14,027 bases of DNA from Cytophagales bacterium. Its GTDB lineage: Bacteria > Bacteroidota > Bacteroidia > Cytophagales > UBA9547. The notes beneath the pieces were generated by a model, which was given only the letters and a program-made list of their open reading frames with translations, did not search any database and was not told where the DNA came from. The stretch lies in the NCBI GenBank assembly GCA_003476475.1, contig DMUD01000090.1, positions 1 through 14,027 on the forward strand, written 5' to 3'. Shown here piece by piece: positions 1-6,899 of this stretch; position 1 is the stretch's first letter; every line of letters starts with the position of its first letter. Made by a program: the position numbers and the translations under genes.

Positions 1-1
1 T

Positions 2-1012
2 GGAACGTTAGTTGCGCACAACCTGATTCAAAAAGGAAAAAAAATTCTAGTATTTGATATTTTCGACGAACATTCATCGTCGAGGGTGGCAGCTGGATTG
101 TATAACCCAGTAACTGGGCAACGACGTACAAAAACTTGGTTGGCCGACGAACTTTTTCCTACTATTGAGCCGTTCTACCTGTCGCTTGAAAACTTACTTC
201 AAACCAAGTTTTTACACAAAAAATCTATATTTCGCCCATTCGACTCTACAGCCGACCAAAACGATTGGGCTGGACAAAGTTCTGAAAACGGACTTCAAAA
301 CTTTTTAGAATTGACACTAAGCGCTGAAGAATATGTCCGTTTTTACCATGCAGAAAAAGGGGGGCTTAAAACCAAAATATCCGGTTATTTGGACGTAAAA
401 ACATTGCTCGATGCTTTTGCCGAATATTTGACAAAACACAACATGCTAATACAAGCAGCCTTTTCATATTCTAAAATTGTTTTTGCTAATGATAAAGTTT
501 GTTATGAAAACGTAATTGCCAAATCGGTAATTTTTTGTGAAGGACACATGGCGAGAACAAACCCCTTATTTAATTACTTGCCATTGAATGCCACAAAAGG
601 AGAAATTTTAGACGTTCAAATAAAAGACTACAATCTCTCGGATATTGTAAACAAAGGCGTTTTTGTGCTGCCTGAAGGGAAAAACCAACGTATTGGTTCA
701 ACGTATGAATGGAATTTCGAAGACAATAGCCCTACTACAAAAGCTAAAGAAGAACTCTGTCTTAAACTTGAAAAAATACTAAAGTATCCATACAGGGTAA
801 TTGACCATAATGCAGGCATACGACCTACCACCAAAGACAGGCGACCACTCATAGGCAGGCATCCTGAAATAAAAAATGCATATATCTTCAACGGATTAGG
901 TACAAAAGGAGTATCGTTGGCACCTTATTTTTCTGTCATGTTTGTAAAATGGCTGTTGGGCGAGGGTACTCTACTTAAAGAGGTGGACATCAACCGTTTT
1001 CCAAAAATTTAA
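2..1012 (+). CDS. FAD-dependent oxidoreductase, DAO family (5' end missing)
   Basis: The frame is open from the first bases of the window, so the N-terminus lies upstream. The visible protein begins GTLVAHNLIQKGKKILVFD, which looks like the end of the FAD-binding Rossmann betaalphabeta unit (glycine loop, helix, then an acidic residue closing strand 2). It continues with SSRVAAGLYNPVTGQR, a typical FAD-contacting segment of this family. The C-terminus has GIRPTTKDRRPLIG and FNGLGTKGVSLAPY, the usual second FAD-contact region of D-amino-acid oxidase/glycine oxidase/MnmC-C relatives. The GTG at 86-88 is an internal valine, not a start, because the Rossmann sequence precedes it. The family oxidises amines or amino acids using FAD; the substrate cannot be read from sequence. 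The TAA stop overlaps the stop of the converging hydrolase gene. Confidence 0.86.
   Translation, partial: GTLVAHNLIQKGKKILVFDIFDEHSSSRVAAGLYNPVTGQRRTKTWLADELFPTIEPFYLSLENLLQTKFLHKKSIFRPFDSTADQNDWAGQSSENGLQNFLELTLSAEEYVRFYHAEKGGLKTKISGYLDVKTLLDAFAEYLTKHNMLIQAAFSYSKIVFANDKVCYENVIAKSVIFCEGHMARTNPLFNYLPLNATKGEILDVQIKDYNLSDIVNKGVFVLPEGKNQRIGSTYEWNFEDNSPTTKAKEELCLKLEKILKYPYRVIDHNAGIRPTTKDRRPLIGRHPEIKNAYIFNGLGTKGVSLAPYFSVMFVKWLLGEGTLLKEVDINRFPKI
1009..1012. other. Shared TTAA stop-codon overlap of convergent genes
   Basis: The palindrome TTAA holds both stops: TAA at 1010-1012 for the plus-strand oxidoreductase, and TAA read on the minus strand from 1011-1009 for the hydrolase. There is no untranslated spacer, and I see no strong hairpin with a T tract close by. 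Confidence 0.9.
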
Positions 1013-1956
1013 AGTCCCTTAGAAGCTAAAAACTGCAAAACCCACTCCTCGTGTTTTGAATGTTTGCCTTTGTTAGTCCAAAACCCTACATGCCCACCGT
1101 ATTTGGGAAAAACAAAATGCGCGTCGCCTACGGAAACAGAAGGCAACGGAAAACACTCATGAGTCAAAAATGGGTCATCGAGAGCGTTAATGAGCAAAAA
1201 AGGCACAGAAATATTTTCAAGAAAGTTTACAGATGAGGATTTTTTATAGTAATCATCGGCATCTGTAAACTGATTAGCTGGCGCTGTATACACTTCATCA
1301 AATTGGCGTATAGTACGAATGGTATCAATTTCAATAGACAAAGACTGAGTCTTAAATTTCTCCACCTTCTTTTTCAACTTACTTTTCAAAGAGTTAAGAA
1401 ATCGGAGGCTATAAAAATAGTTTTGCCACTGTTCTAATTTCAAAGCTGTACTACGCAAATGTATGGGAACAGAAATACCAATCACGGCTTTTACAGCCTG
1501 TGGCACAACCCGACTACCCGCATATTTCAACACTACATTTCCACCCAAACTAAATCCCAAGAGCACTATATTGGCATATTTATCGCATAAATAATTGCAC
1601 AAAAGCTCCAAATCATCGGTTTGGCCACTATGGTAAGCATAATACTGCTTGTTGTCCCTGCCACTACAGCCTCTCAAATTCAAAGCTGCCACATCCCAAC
1701 CCTTTAAATGCAACACTTGGGACATAGAGGTCATGTAGGAACTACTCGAAGAGCCTTCAAGTCCGTGTACGAGCACTGCACATTTACCATTTCTACTAGC
1801 AAATATGTCTACATCCAAAAAATCATCATCGGGTGTAGTTAATAAGATCCTTTCAAAAGGCAGTTTGGAAGCATTCCGAAACAGGTAAGCCCAAATAGTA
1901 TTCAAATGCCCATTTCGCAGAAAAAAACGAGGTAAATATGCGTCGGGTGAAAACAA
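1009..1956 (-). CDS. YheT-family alpha/beta hydrolase
   Basis: A 315-residue protein of normal YheT/UPF0017 length. Family marks run in order: NGHLNTIW near residues 15-22, TPDDDFLDVD at 41-50, the oxyanion segment HGLEGSS at 64-70, LNLRGCSGR at about 92-100, YHSGQTDD at 108-115, and the nucleophile elbow GFSLGGN with Ser136. The acid is Asp260 or Asp261 in NALDDPF, and the base is His289 in GGHVGF, so the catalytic triad is complete. No signal peptide is visible, so it is probably cytoplasmic. Relatives are esterases or putative acyl hydrolases with uncertain substrates. The start codon is TTG: an in-frame TAG lies two codons upstream, and the first internal ATG is near residue 75, past conserved sequence. 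The gene follows the alpha-E gene by 14 nt and is probably the last gene of that operon. Confidence 0.9.
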   Translation of the reverse strand: MFSPDAYLPRFFLRNGHLNTIWAYLFRNASKLPFERILLTTPDDDFLDVDIFASRNGKCAVLVHGLEGSSSSSYMTSMSQVLHLKGWDVAALNLRGCSGRDNKQYYAYHSGQTDDLELLCNYLCDKYANIVLLGFSLGGNVVLKYAGSRVVPQAVKAVIGISVPIHLRSTALKLEQWQNYFYSLRFLNSLKSKLKKKVEKFKTQSLSIEIDTIRTIRQFDEVYTAPANQFTDADDYYKKSSSVNFLENISVPFLLINALDDPFLTHECFPLPSVSVGDAHFVFPKYGGHVGFWTNKGKHSKHEEWVLQFLASKGL

Positions 1957-1970
1957 ATGGTACTAATTAA

Positions 1971-2918
1971 TTATACCCCAAAAAACTCTGCATCCAATCG
2001 TTCGCCCACCTTATACAATTTTGCACTAGTTTCATTCATGAAACCCATCGTATTTTGTTCTATTTCTTCGTATTGCAGATACTGAAAATAGGCTGTTTGT
2101 TTCCCTATATAAAACTCGATGGTATTTTTATCGGCCAAATTGTGCAAGCTCAAAATGCGCATGTGCTTTTGCACCTCCTTCAGGTTGAACAAAAGCGATT
2201 TTGGGAAAAAAGGATTTAAGACTAAAAATTCGATACAGTTTTTACGATTGGGAGAAGTTTTGTAATGTCTTCTACACATGTCAAAGCTTTCACATGATTT
2301 TAGCAAAGTTGACCATTGATAGTTTTCAACTGCCGTATTGAGCAACGATTTGTCCACTCTTTCAATGTCTTCCAATTTAGAAATGATGATGCGAATTATT
2401 TGCATGGCCCTTTCCAAATGAATACCTAAGCTAATGATTGACCATTCCAAATTGCGAAAAAGTGTGTTATCAATGTAACCTTTTACAATGGCGCTGTTAT
2501 CCATTACAAGCATACTGAAATCATAAATATCTTCGTCAATATCGGCTTTCATCGAGAAATCATTCAATGCATGGTAATACTTGTTGATTGACTCCCAAAG
2601 CTCGCTCGACAAAGTATCACGTGCCCCCCTAGCACTCTCGCGGGCAAAGCTTATGTTCGAAATAATAGAAAACGGATGATTGAAGTCGGTAGTAAGAAAC
2701 GTCAATACATCTTCTTCTATCAATTTATCGTGCTCCTTTTTATAAATCTCTTCCAAGCCTGACATGCTTAAGATAGATTCCAACACCAACTCTTTTTTTT
2801 GAGAAATGGGGGCATCGAGCGCTGAAAAATATTGCACTCGAGTATACCGTGCCATGTGTTCGGCACGCTCTATGTATCGACCCATCCAAAACAAACTATT
2901 TGCAATTCTTGATAGCAT
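1971..2918 (-). CDS. Alpha-E domain protein (DUF403 family)
   Basis: A 315-residue protein that opens with MLSRIANSLFWMGRYIERAE, the diagnostic start of alpha-E (DUF403) proteins. These are all-helical proteins of about 310-320 residues, so this one is full length. The helical pattern continues throughout, including EHMARYTR and a second family-like segment NLEWSIISLGIHLERAMQI. No signal peptide or membrane segment is seen. Published comparative genomics places alpha-E proteins beside circularly permuted ATP-grasp enzymes in predicted peptide-ligation operons; the biochemical role is unknown. Here the ATP-grasp gene lies 39 nt upstream on the same strand and the hydrolase 14 nt downstream, which suggests co-transcription. 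The ATG start coincides with the conserved N-terminus, so it is secure. Confidence 0.92.
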   Translation of the reverse strand: MLSRIANSLFWMGRYIERAEHMARYTRVQYFSALDAPISQKKELVLESILSMSGLEEIYKKEHDKLIEEDVLTFLTTDFNHPFSIISNISFARESARGARDTLSSELWESINKYYHALNDFSMKADIDEDIYDFSMLVMDNSAIVKGYIDNTLFRNLEWSIISLGIHLERAMQIIRIIISKLEDIERVDKSLLNTAVENYQWSTLLKSCESFDMCRRHYKTSPNRKNCIEFLVLNPFFPKSLLFNLKEVQKHMRILSLHNLADKNTIEFYIGKQTAYFQYLQYEEIEQNTMGFMNETSAKLYKVGERLDAEFFGV

Positions 2919-2957
2919 ATTGTCCTAATTTTTACTGATTGGAAAATAAAAGAGGAA

Positions 2958-4427
2958 TCAATCTTCTAAAACCCAAGTATCTTTTGCGCCACCGCCCTGC
3001 GATGAATTCACGATAAGATTCCCCCTTTTCAAGGCCACACGCGACAAACCACCTTTTACCAAAAAATTTTGATTTTTGCCCATTAGACAATAAGTGCGCA
3101 AATCGATGTGCCTTGGTTCAAATGCATTAGTTTCGTCGATAAAAGTAGAATGAACGGAAAGAGAAAGAACGGGCTGTGCAATGTATTTCCTTCTATTTGC
3201 CACAATCAATTTTTTACAATCCGCCATTTCTTGTTTGGTTGCATTTGGACCAATCATAATACCATATCCTCCAGATTCATCAACTGGTTTAATTACAAGA
3301 TTATGAATATTTTCCAGCACATATTTATAATCGTCGTCCAGTTCACAACGATAGGTTTGGACGTTGTTCAAAATGGGTTCTTCACCCAAATAATATTTGA
3401 TAATATTGGGAATGTAGCTGTACACCGCCTTGTCATCGGCAGCTCCGCAACCCGGTGCATTCAACAAAGAAACATTTTTAGCTTTATAGGCACTTACAAT
3501 ACCAGGCACCCCCAAAACAGAGTCTTTTCGCCACACTTTCGGATCGAGAAAATCATCGTCAACTCGTTTGTAAATCACATCTACCCTTTTGGGGCCATTG
3601 ATAGTTTTCATGTAAACGAATTTATTTTCCACAAACAAATCTCGGCCTTCAACCAACTGGATACCCATGTTGAGTGCCAAAAAAGAATGTTCGAAATAGG
3701 CAGAATTGTACATTCCTGGCGAAAGCACGACACATGTAGGGTTGTCTAAACCTACTGGCGCCACCGATTGCATTATCGAGAGCAATTGCTCAGGATATTC
3801 TTCTACCGAATGCACCTTGTATTGACGCATAAAGTTTGGCACAGTCTTTTTCATGGCTATACGGTTGGCTATCACATAGCTAACCCCAGATGGACACCGC
3901 ACGTTGTCTTCTAAAATGTAAAACTTTCCATCGCGATGTTTGATAATGTCGGTGCCCGACACATGATTGTAAATGCCCCCCACTGGCTTCACCCCTTCCA
4001 TTTCCTTCAAATAGTATTTGGCACTTAGCACCAAATCGGCAGGCACCACACCATCTTTGAATATTTTTTTATCGTTATAAATGTCGTGCAAAAACAAATT
4101 AATGGCTGTATTGCGCTGAACAACACCCTTTTCTACGATTTCCCATTCTTTAGCGGGCATTACACGCGGAAAAAGGTCGAAAGGCATAATGCGCTCCACC
4201 CCCCTTTGTTTGTCTGAATAAACGGCAAAAGTAATGCCTTGATTATAGAAAGAAACTTTTGCATACTCGTTTAACTCCTTGAAATCTTGAGAACCCAATT
4301 GACGAAATTGCTCCAACAAACTTTCGTAATGTTTCCGAACTGTGGCATCTTTTTTGAATACCTCGTCGTAATGGTCTTTGTTTATTTCATAAGATGAAAA
4401 AACACCATTCTTTTCGTTTAATTCCAT
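2958..4427 (-). CDS. Circularly permuted ATP-grasp type 2 protein (DUF404/DUF407)
   Basis: A 489-residue protein, normal for the family. Marks in order, numbered from the start chosen here: PGMYNSAYFEHSFLA (237-251), LVEGRDLFV, DVIYKRVDDDFLDP, the nucleotide-region segment NAPGCGAADDKAVY (323-336), VIKPVDESGGYG (378-389), HIDLRTY (440-446) and the C-terminal QGGGAKDTWVLED. These identify the circularly permuted ATP-grasp amidoligase-like class, predicted to join a carboxylate to an amine at the cost of ATP; the true substrate is unknown. The frame also permits an ATG at 4469. I reject it because the extra 14 residues (MLYFYYFCFDIKSE) are not family-like and a good -7 promoter box sits inside that stretch. 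It is the first gene of the ATP-grasp/alpha-E/hydrolase run. Confidence 0.92.
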   Translation of the reverse strand: MELNEKNGVFSSYEINKDHYDEVFKKDATVRKHYESLLEQFRQLGSQDFKELNEYAKVSFYNQGITFAVYSDKQRGVERIMPFDLFPRVMPAKEWEIVEKGVVQRNTAINLFLHDIYNDKKIFKDGVVPADLVLSAKYYLKEMEGVKPVGGIYNHVSGTDIIKHRDGKFYILEDNVRCPSGVSYVIANRIAMKKTVPNFMRQYKVHSVEEYPEQLLSIMQSVAPVGLDNPTCVVLSPGMYNSAYFEHSFLALNMGIQLVEGRDLFVENKFVYMKTINGPKRVDVIYKRVDDDFLDPKVWRKDSVLGVPGIVSAYKAKNVSLLNAPGCGAADDKAVYSYIPNIIKYYLGEEPILNNVQTYRCELDDDYKYVLENIHNLVIKPVDESGGYGIMIGPNATKQEMADCKKLIVANRRKYIAQPVLSLSVHSTFIDETNAFEPRHIDLRTYCLMGKNQNFLVKGGLSRVALKRGNLIVNSSQGGGAKDTWVLED

Positions 4428-4446
4428 TTCACTTTTGATATCAAAA

Positions 4447-4480
4447 CAAAAATAATAAAAGTACAACACTTTTTTAACAA
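4447..4480 (-). promoter_or_regulatory. Candidate promoter for the ATP-grasp operon
   Basis: On the minus strand TATTTTTG (4454 down to 4447) matches the Bacteroidota -7 consensus TAnnTTTG exactly. A TTG at 4480-4478 lies 23 nt upstream, a little farther than usual for the -33 element. Transcription would start near 4441, giving a leader of roughly 15 nt before the ATG at 4427. In AT-rich DNA such a match can occur by chance. Confidence 0.45.
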
Positions 4481-4610
4481 GGATATTGAATGGCGAAATA
4501 CATGAAATTAAATGTACTTTAAGAGAAGCATCATATCGACTTTGGACAGTGGTTTTTTGCTTTAAATCATAAAATTTATAATCATCGTTAGGGTCTTGTA
4601 TGATTATTCT

Positions 4611-4639
4611 TTTGTTATACGAAATAATATCTAATTTTA
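4611..4639 (+). promoter_or_regulatory. Candidate promoter for the YjbQ-LemA-TPM cluster
   Basis: TTTG at 4611-4614 and TAATTTTA at 4632-4639 are separated by 17 nt. The second box matches TAnnTTTG at all fixed positions except the last. A start near 4645 would leave about 20 nt before the ATG at 4666. The rest of the 238-nt divergent spacer (4428-4665) shows no open frame and no strong inverted repeat. Confidence 0.4.
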
Positions 4640-4665
4640 TGTGTTCATTTTAACTGCTAATTTTT

Positions 4666-5088
4666 ATGCATTTCATTCAAAAAACATTCAGACTGAAATC
4701 TTTCAAAAGAGGTTTTCATCTCATAACGAAAGATATAAAAAATGAAATTCCAGAATTGTCCAATGTAAGTATCGGCATTTTACATGTCTTTTTGCATCAT
4801 ACCACCGCTTCTTTGACTATAAATGAAAATACCGACCCAACCGTGCGCGAAGACTTTGAATCGCACATGAACATTATGATTCCTGAAAATGCGGCGTATT
4901 ACAAACACCAAAGCGAAGAACCAGATAACATGCCGGGACATATCAAATCGTCTGTTATGGGCGTAAACCTTACCATTCCCGTCACCAACGGAAAATTGAA
5001 CTTAGGAACCTGGCAAGGTGTTTATCTATGCGAGCATCGCAATCGTGCAATGACCAGAAAAATTACACTTACTTTAATAGGACAATAA
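4666..5088 (+). CDS. YjbQ family protein (secondary thiamine-phosphate synthase family, UPF0047)
   Basis: A 140-residue cytoplasmic protein of the usual length. It carries the family signatures HHTTASLTINENTDP (44-58), DNMPGHIKSSVMG (87-99) and GTWQGVYLCEHR (114-125), all with the expected His, Glu, Asp and Arg residues. E. coli YjbQ has been linked to thiamine-phosphate synthase side activity; the physiological role of the wider family is uncertain, so the functional name is only tentative here. The ATG gives a natural N-terminus just before the first strand (FIQKTFRL). It is the first gene of the plus-strand cluster, and its TAA is followed with no gap by the ATG of the LemA gene, so translational coupling is likely. 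Confidence 0.93.
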   Translation: MHFIQKTFRLKSFKRGFHLITKDIKNEIPELSNVSIGILHVFLHHTTASLTINENTDPTVREDFESHMNIMIPENAAYYKHQSEEPDNMPGHIKSSVMGVNLTIPVTNGKLNLGTWQGVYLCEHRNRAMTRKITLTLIGQ

Positions 5089-5679
5089 ATGAAAAAGAGT
5101 TATATCGTTATTGGAGTCGTTTTAGTTGTCCTATTCGCAATTTATCGAATCTTTGCCGGTTCATACAACAACATGGTGAATTCGGAAGAAACTGTATCCC
5201 AATCTTGGTCACAAGTACAAAATGTATATCAGCGCAGGCTGGATTTAATTCCAAACTTGGTAAACACCGTAAAAGGAATGGCTGCAAGTGAAAAAGAAAC
5301 TTTTGAGGCTGTGATTAATGCAAGAGCTAAGGCAACTGCAATAAACATAGATCCAAGCAAACTCACTCCCGAACAAATAAGCAAGTTCCAAGCAGCTCAG
5401 GGTGAACTTTCGACTGCATTAGGACGCCTGATGGTGGTTTCGGAACAATACCCGCAACTACGACAAAGTGAAGGTTTCTTAAACCTTCAAGCTCAATTGG
5501 AAGGTACTGAAAACCGCATTTCGGTTGAAAGAAAAAACTTTAATGAGGCAGTTCAAACCTACAACACGCTGATACGACAGTTTCCAAACAACATGTTGGC
5601 AGGAATTTACGGTTTCGAGAAAAAGGGGTATTTTGAAGCTGAACAAAATGCCGACAAAGCACCAAAGGTGCAATTCTAA
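5089..5679 (+). CDS. LemA family membrane protein
   Basis: A 196-residue protein of typical LemA size. One N-terminal membrane segment (about residues 5-22, SYIVIGVVLVVLFAIYRI) is followed by the LemA domain opening YNNMVNSEETVSQSWSQVQ and the highly conserved YQRRLDLIPNLVNTVKGMA. The remainder is long amphipathic helices (QYPQLRQSEGFLNLQAQLEGTENRI, split by short turns), ending in NNMLAGIYGFEKKGYFEAE, a typical LemA C-terminus. The helical body is expected on the outside of the inner membrane. LemA proteins have no settled biochemical function. Co-occurrence with TPM-domain genes, as seen immediately downstream, is common in Bacteroidota and suggests a joint envelope role. Only 3 nt separate it from the next ATG. 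Confidence 0.94.
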   Translation: MKKSYIVIGVVLVVLFAIYRIFAGSYNNMVNSEETVSQSWSQVQNVYQRRLDLIPNLVNTVKGMAASEKETFEAVINARAKATAINIDPSKLTPEQISKFQAAQGELSTALGRLMVVSEQYPQLRQSEGFLNLQAQLEGTENRISVERKNFNEAVQTYNTLIRQFPNNMLAGIYGFEKKGYFEAEQNADKAPKVQF

Positions 5680-5682
5680 TAC

Positions 5683-6117
5683 ATGGAATTTTTCAATACC
5701 GAACAAAAAAAGCAAATACTAAAAGAAATAAGCCAAGCTGAATTAGACACTTCGGGCGAAATTCGTGTGCACATTGAAAATAATTGCAAGGCAAACGATG
5801 CATTTGCAAGAGGCATTGAAGTTTTCCGCAAGTTGAATATGCACAAAACTTCCGAAAGAAACGGTGTACTTTTTTATTTGGCTCTAAAAGACCGGAAATT
5901 CGCCATCATTGGCGATGAAGGCATCAACAACAAGGTTCCTGAAGATTTTTGGGACAATATAAAAGATGAAATGAAGAAGCAGTTCAGCGATGGCAACTTT
6001 GCCGAAGGATTGTCCAAATGCATATACCAAGCTGGCAAACAGCTGAAAATACATTTCCCCTATCGCCACGACGACAAAAACGAGCTTTCGGATGAAATTT
6101 CATTCAACGAAAACTAG
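5683..6117 (+). CDS. Soluble TPM-domain protein, no signal peptide
   Basis: A 144-residue protein made almost only of a TPM domain (TLP18.3/Psb32/MOLO-1 fold). It begins with the helix FFNTEQKKQILKEISQAE, followed by the strand motif SGEIRVHIEN. A second strand region NGVLFYLALKDRKFAIIGDEGI matches the TPM pattern NGVL..........I.vG.Gi, and the end has the helical FSDGNFAEGLSKCIYQAGKQL. No signal peptide or membrane helix is visible, so it should be cytoplasmic, unlike its secreted neighbour. Its 14-residue tail (about DDKNELSDEISFNEN) is acidic and probably flexible. Some TPM proteins have been reported to have phosphatase activity, but no catalytic assignment can be made here. It lies between LemA (3 nt) and the second TPM gene (1 nt). 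Confidence 0.88.
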   Translation: MEFFNTEQKKQILKEISQAELDTSGEIRVHIENNCKANDAFARGIEVFRKLNMHKTSERNGVLFYLALKDRKFAIIGDEGINNKVPEDFWDNIKDEMKKQFSDGNFAEGLSKCIYQAGKQLKIHFPYRHDDKNELSDEISFNEN

Positions 6118-6118
6118 C

Positions 6119-6874
6119 ATGGTGAAAAAATTTAGTTTATTGCTTTTCCTTCTCCTGCCCTTTCGTAGCTGGTCGCAGGATATCCCTGAAAATCCTGTAC
6201 CTGCTCGATTTGTAAACGATTTCGCCCAATTACTTTCAGAATCTGAAGTGGCAACTTTAGAAAAAAAACTTGAAAATTATCAAGATACTACCTCAAATCA
6301 AGTCGTAATCGTCACTACCAACAGTTTAAACAATTACGATATAGAAAGCTATTCCTATGCGATTTCCAAAAGCTGGGGAATAGGACAAAAAGAGAAAAAC
6401 AATGGCGTACTGATAACCATAGCTCCAAACGAAAGAAAAATGCGAATTGAAGTCGGATATGGGCTAGAAGGAGCCATTCCGGATGCTGTATGCAAACACA
6501 TCATTCGCGAAAAAATGCGACCATATTTCAAAAAAAACCTGTATTTCGAAGGTTTGGATTCTGCAACTTCAAACGTAATAAAATATGCCTCTGGTGAATA
6601 CAAGGCTGAAGAGCTCAATGAAAAGCAGCCAAAATATATATGGTTGGTCGTTTTCATTATCATTATATTACTCATATCGTTTATTTCAAAATACAACCGT
6701 ACCAAAAATTCAGCTATAGGACGCGATTTAGACTTTTGGACAATACTAGCACTCATGTCGATGAGTAACAAGGGGAGTAGCCGAGGCGGTGGCTGGAGAA
6801 ATGGCCAAGACAGCGGAGGTTGGGATTTTGGCGGTGGAAGTTTTGGTGGTGGTGGGGCAAGCGGTGATTGGTAG
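6119..6874 (+). CDS. Secreted, membrane-anchored TPM-domain protein (YgcG type)
   Basis: A 251-residue protein when started at the ATG at 6119. Layout: signal peptide MVKKFSLLLFLLLPFRSWSQ (1-20); TPM domain about 30-160 with FVNDFAQLLSESEVATLEKKL, NQVVIVTTNSL, NNGVLITIAPNERKMRIEVGYGLEG and IPDAVCKHIIREKMRPYF; a transmembrane helix at 174-190; and a glycine-rich tail (about 209-250) ending GGGGASGDW. This order is standard for the YgcG/TPM class. An in-frame ATG at 6092 would add nine polar residues before the signal peptide and overlap the previous gene, so I reject it. The chosen start lies 1 nt after the previous TAG. The TPM domain should face the periplasm. The stop codon lies inside the stem of a terminator. 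Confidence 0.92.
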   Translation: MVKKFSLLLFLLLPFRSWSQDIPENPVPARFVNDFAQLLSESEVATLEKKLENYQDTTSNQVVIVTTNSLNNYDIESYSYAISKSWGIGQKEKNNGVLITIAPNERKMRIEVGYGLEGAIPDAVCKHIIREKMRPYFKKNLYFEGLDSATSNVIKYASGEYKAEELNEKQPKYIWLVVFIIIILLISFISKYNRTKNSAIGRDLDFWTILALMSMSNKGSSRGGGWRNGQDSGGWDFGGGSFGGGGASGDW

Positions 6875-6899
6875 GCAATCTCGCCTACTTTTTCTTTTT
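6871..6899 (+). terminator. Intrinsic terminator spanning both convergent stop codons
   Basis: GTAGGC (6871-6876) and GCCTAC (6883-6888) form a perfect 6-bp stem with a 6-nt loop, and G6870 with T6889 can add a wobble pair. TTTTT-C-TTTTT follows at 6889-6899 on the plus strand, so this ends the YjbQ-LemA-TPM transcript. The minus-strand side has no T tract after the hairpin. The T tract also encodes the KKKK end of the opposite gene. Confidence 0.75.

Noticed and set aside
86..88. GTG as start codon of the oxidoreductase
   Set aside because: The upstream frame is open and encodes Rossmann-type sequence, so the GTG is an internal valine of a gene cut by the window edge.
3108..3749. Plus-strand open frame of 213 codons antisense to the ATP-grasp gene
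   Set aside because: It lies wholly inside a strongly conserved coding sequence on the other strand; its translation is Phe/Ile/His rich with no recognisable domain, as expected from mirrored codons.
5028..5291. Plus-strand open frame overlapping the YjbQ/LemA junction in another frame
   Set aside because: Both frames it overlaps encode conserved family motifs, and its Cys/Arg/Asn-rich translation resembles nothing.
6092..6118. Upstream ATG for the second TPM gene overlapping the first
   Set aside because: It would put nine polar residues ahead of a clear signal peptide; the ATG at 6119 begins directly at MVKKF.
6355..6771. Minus-strand open frame of 138 codons antisense to the second TPM gene
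   Set aside because: The opposite strand encodes a well-supported TPM domain and membrane helix; the antisense product has no family features.
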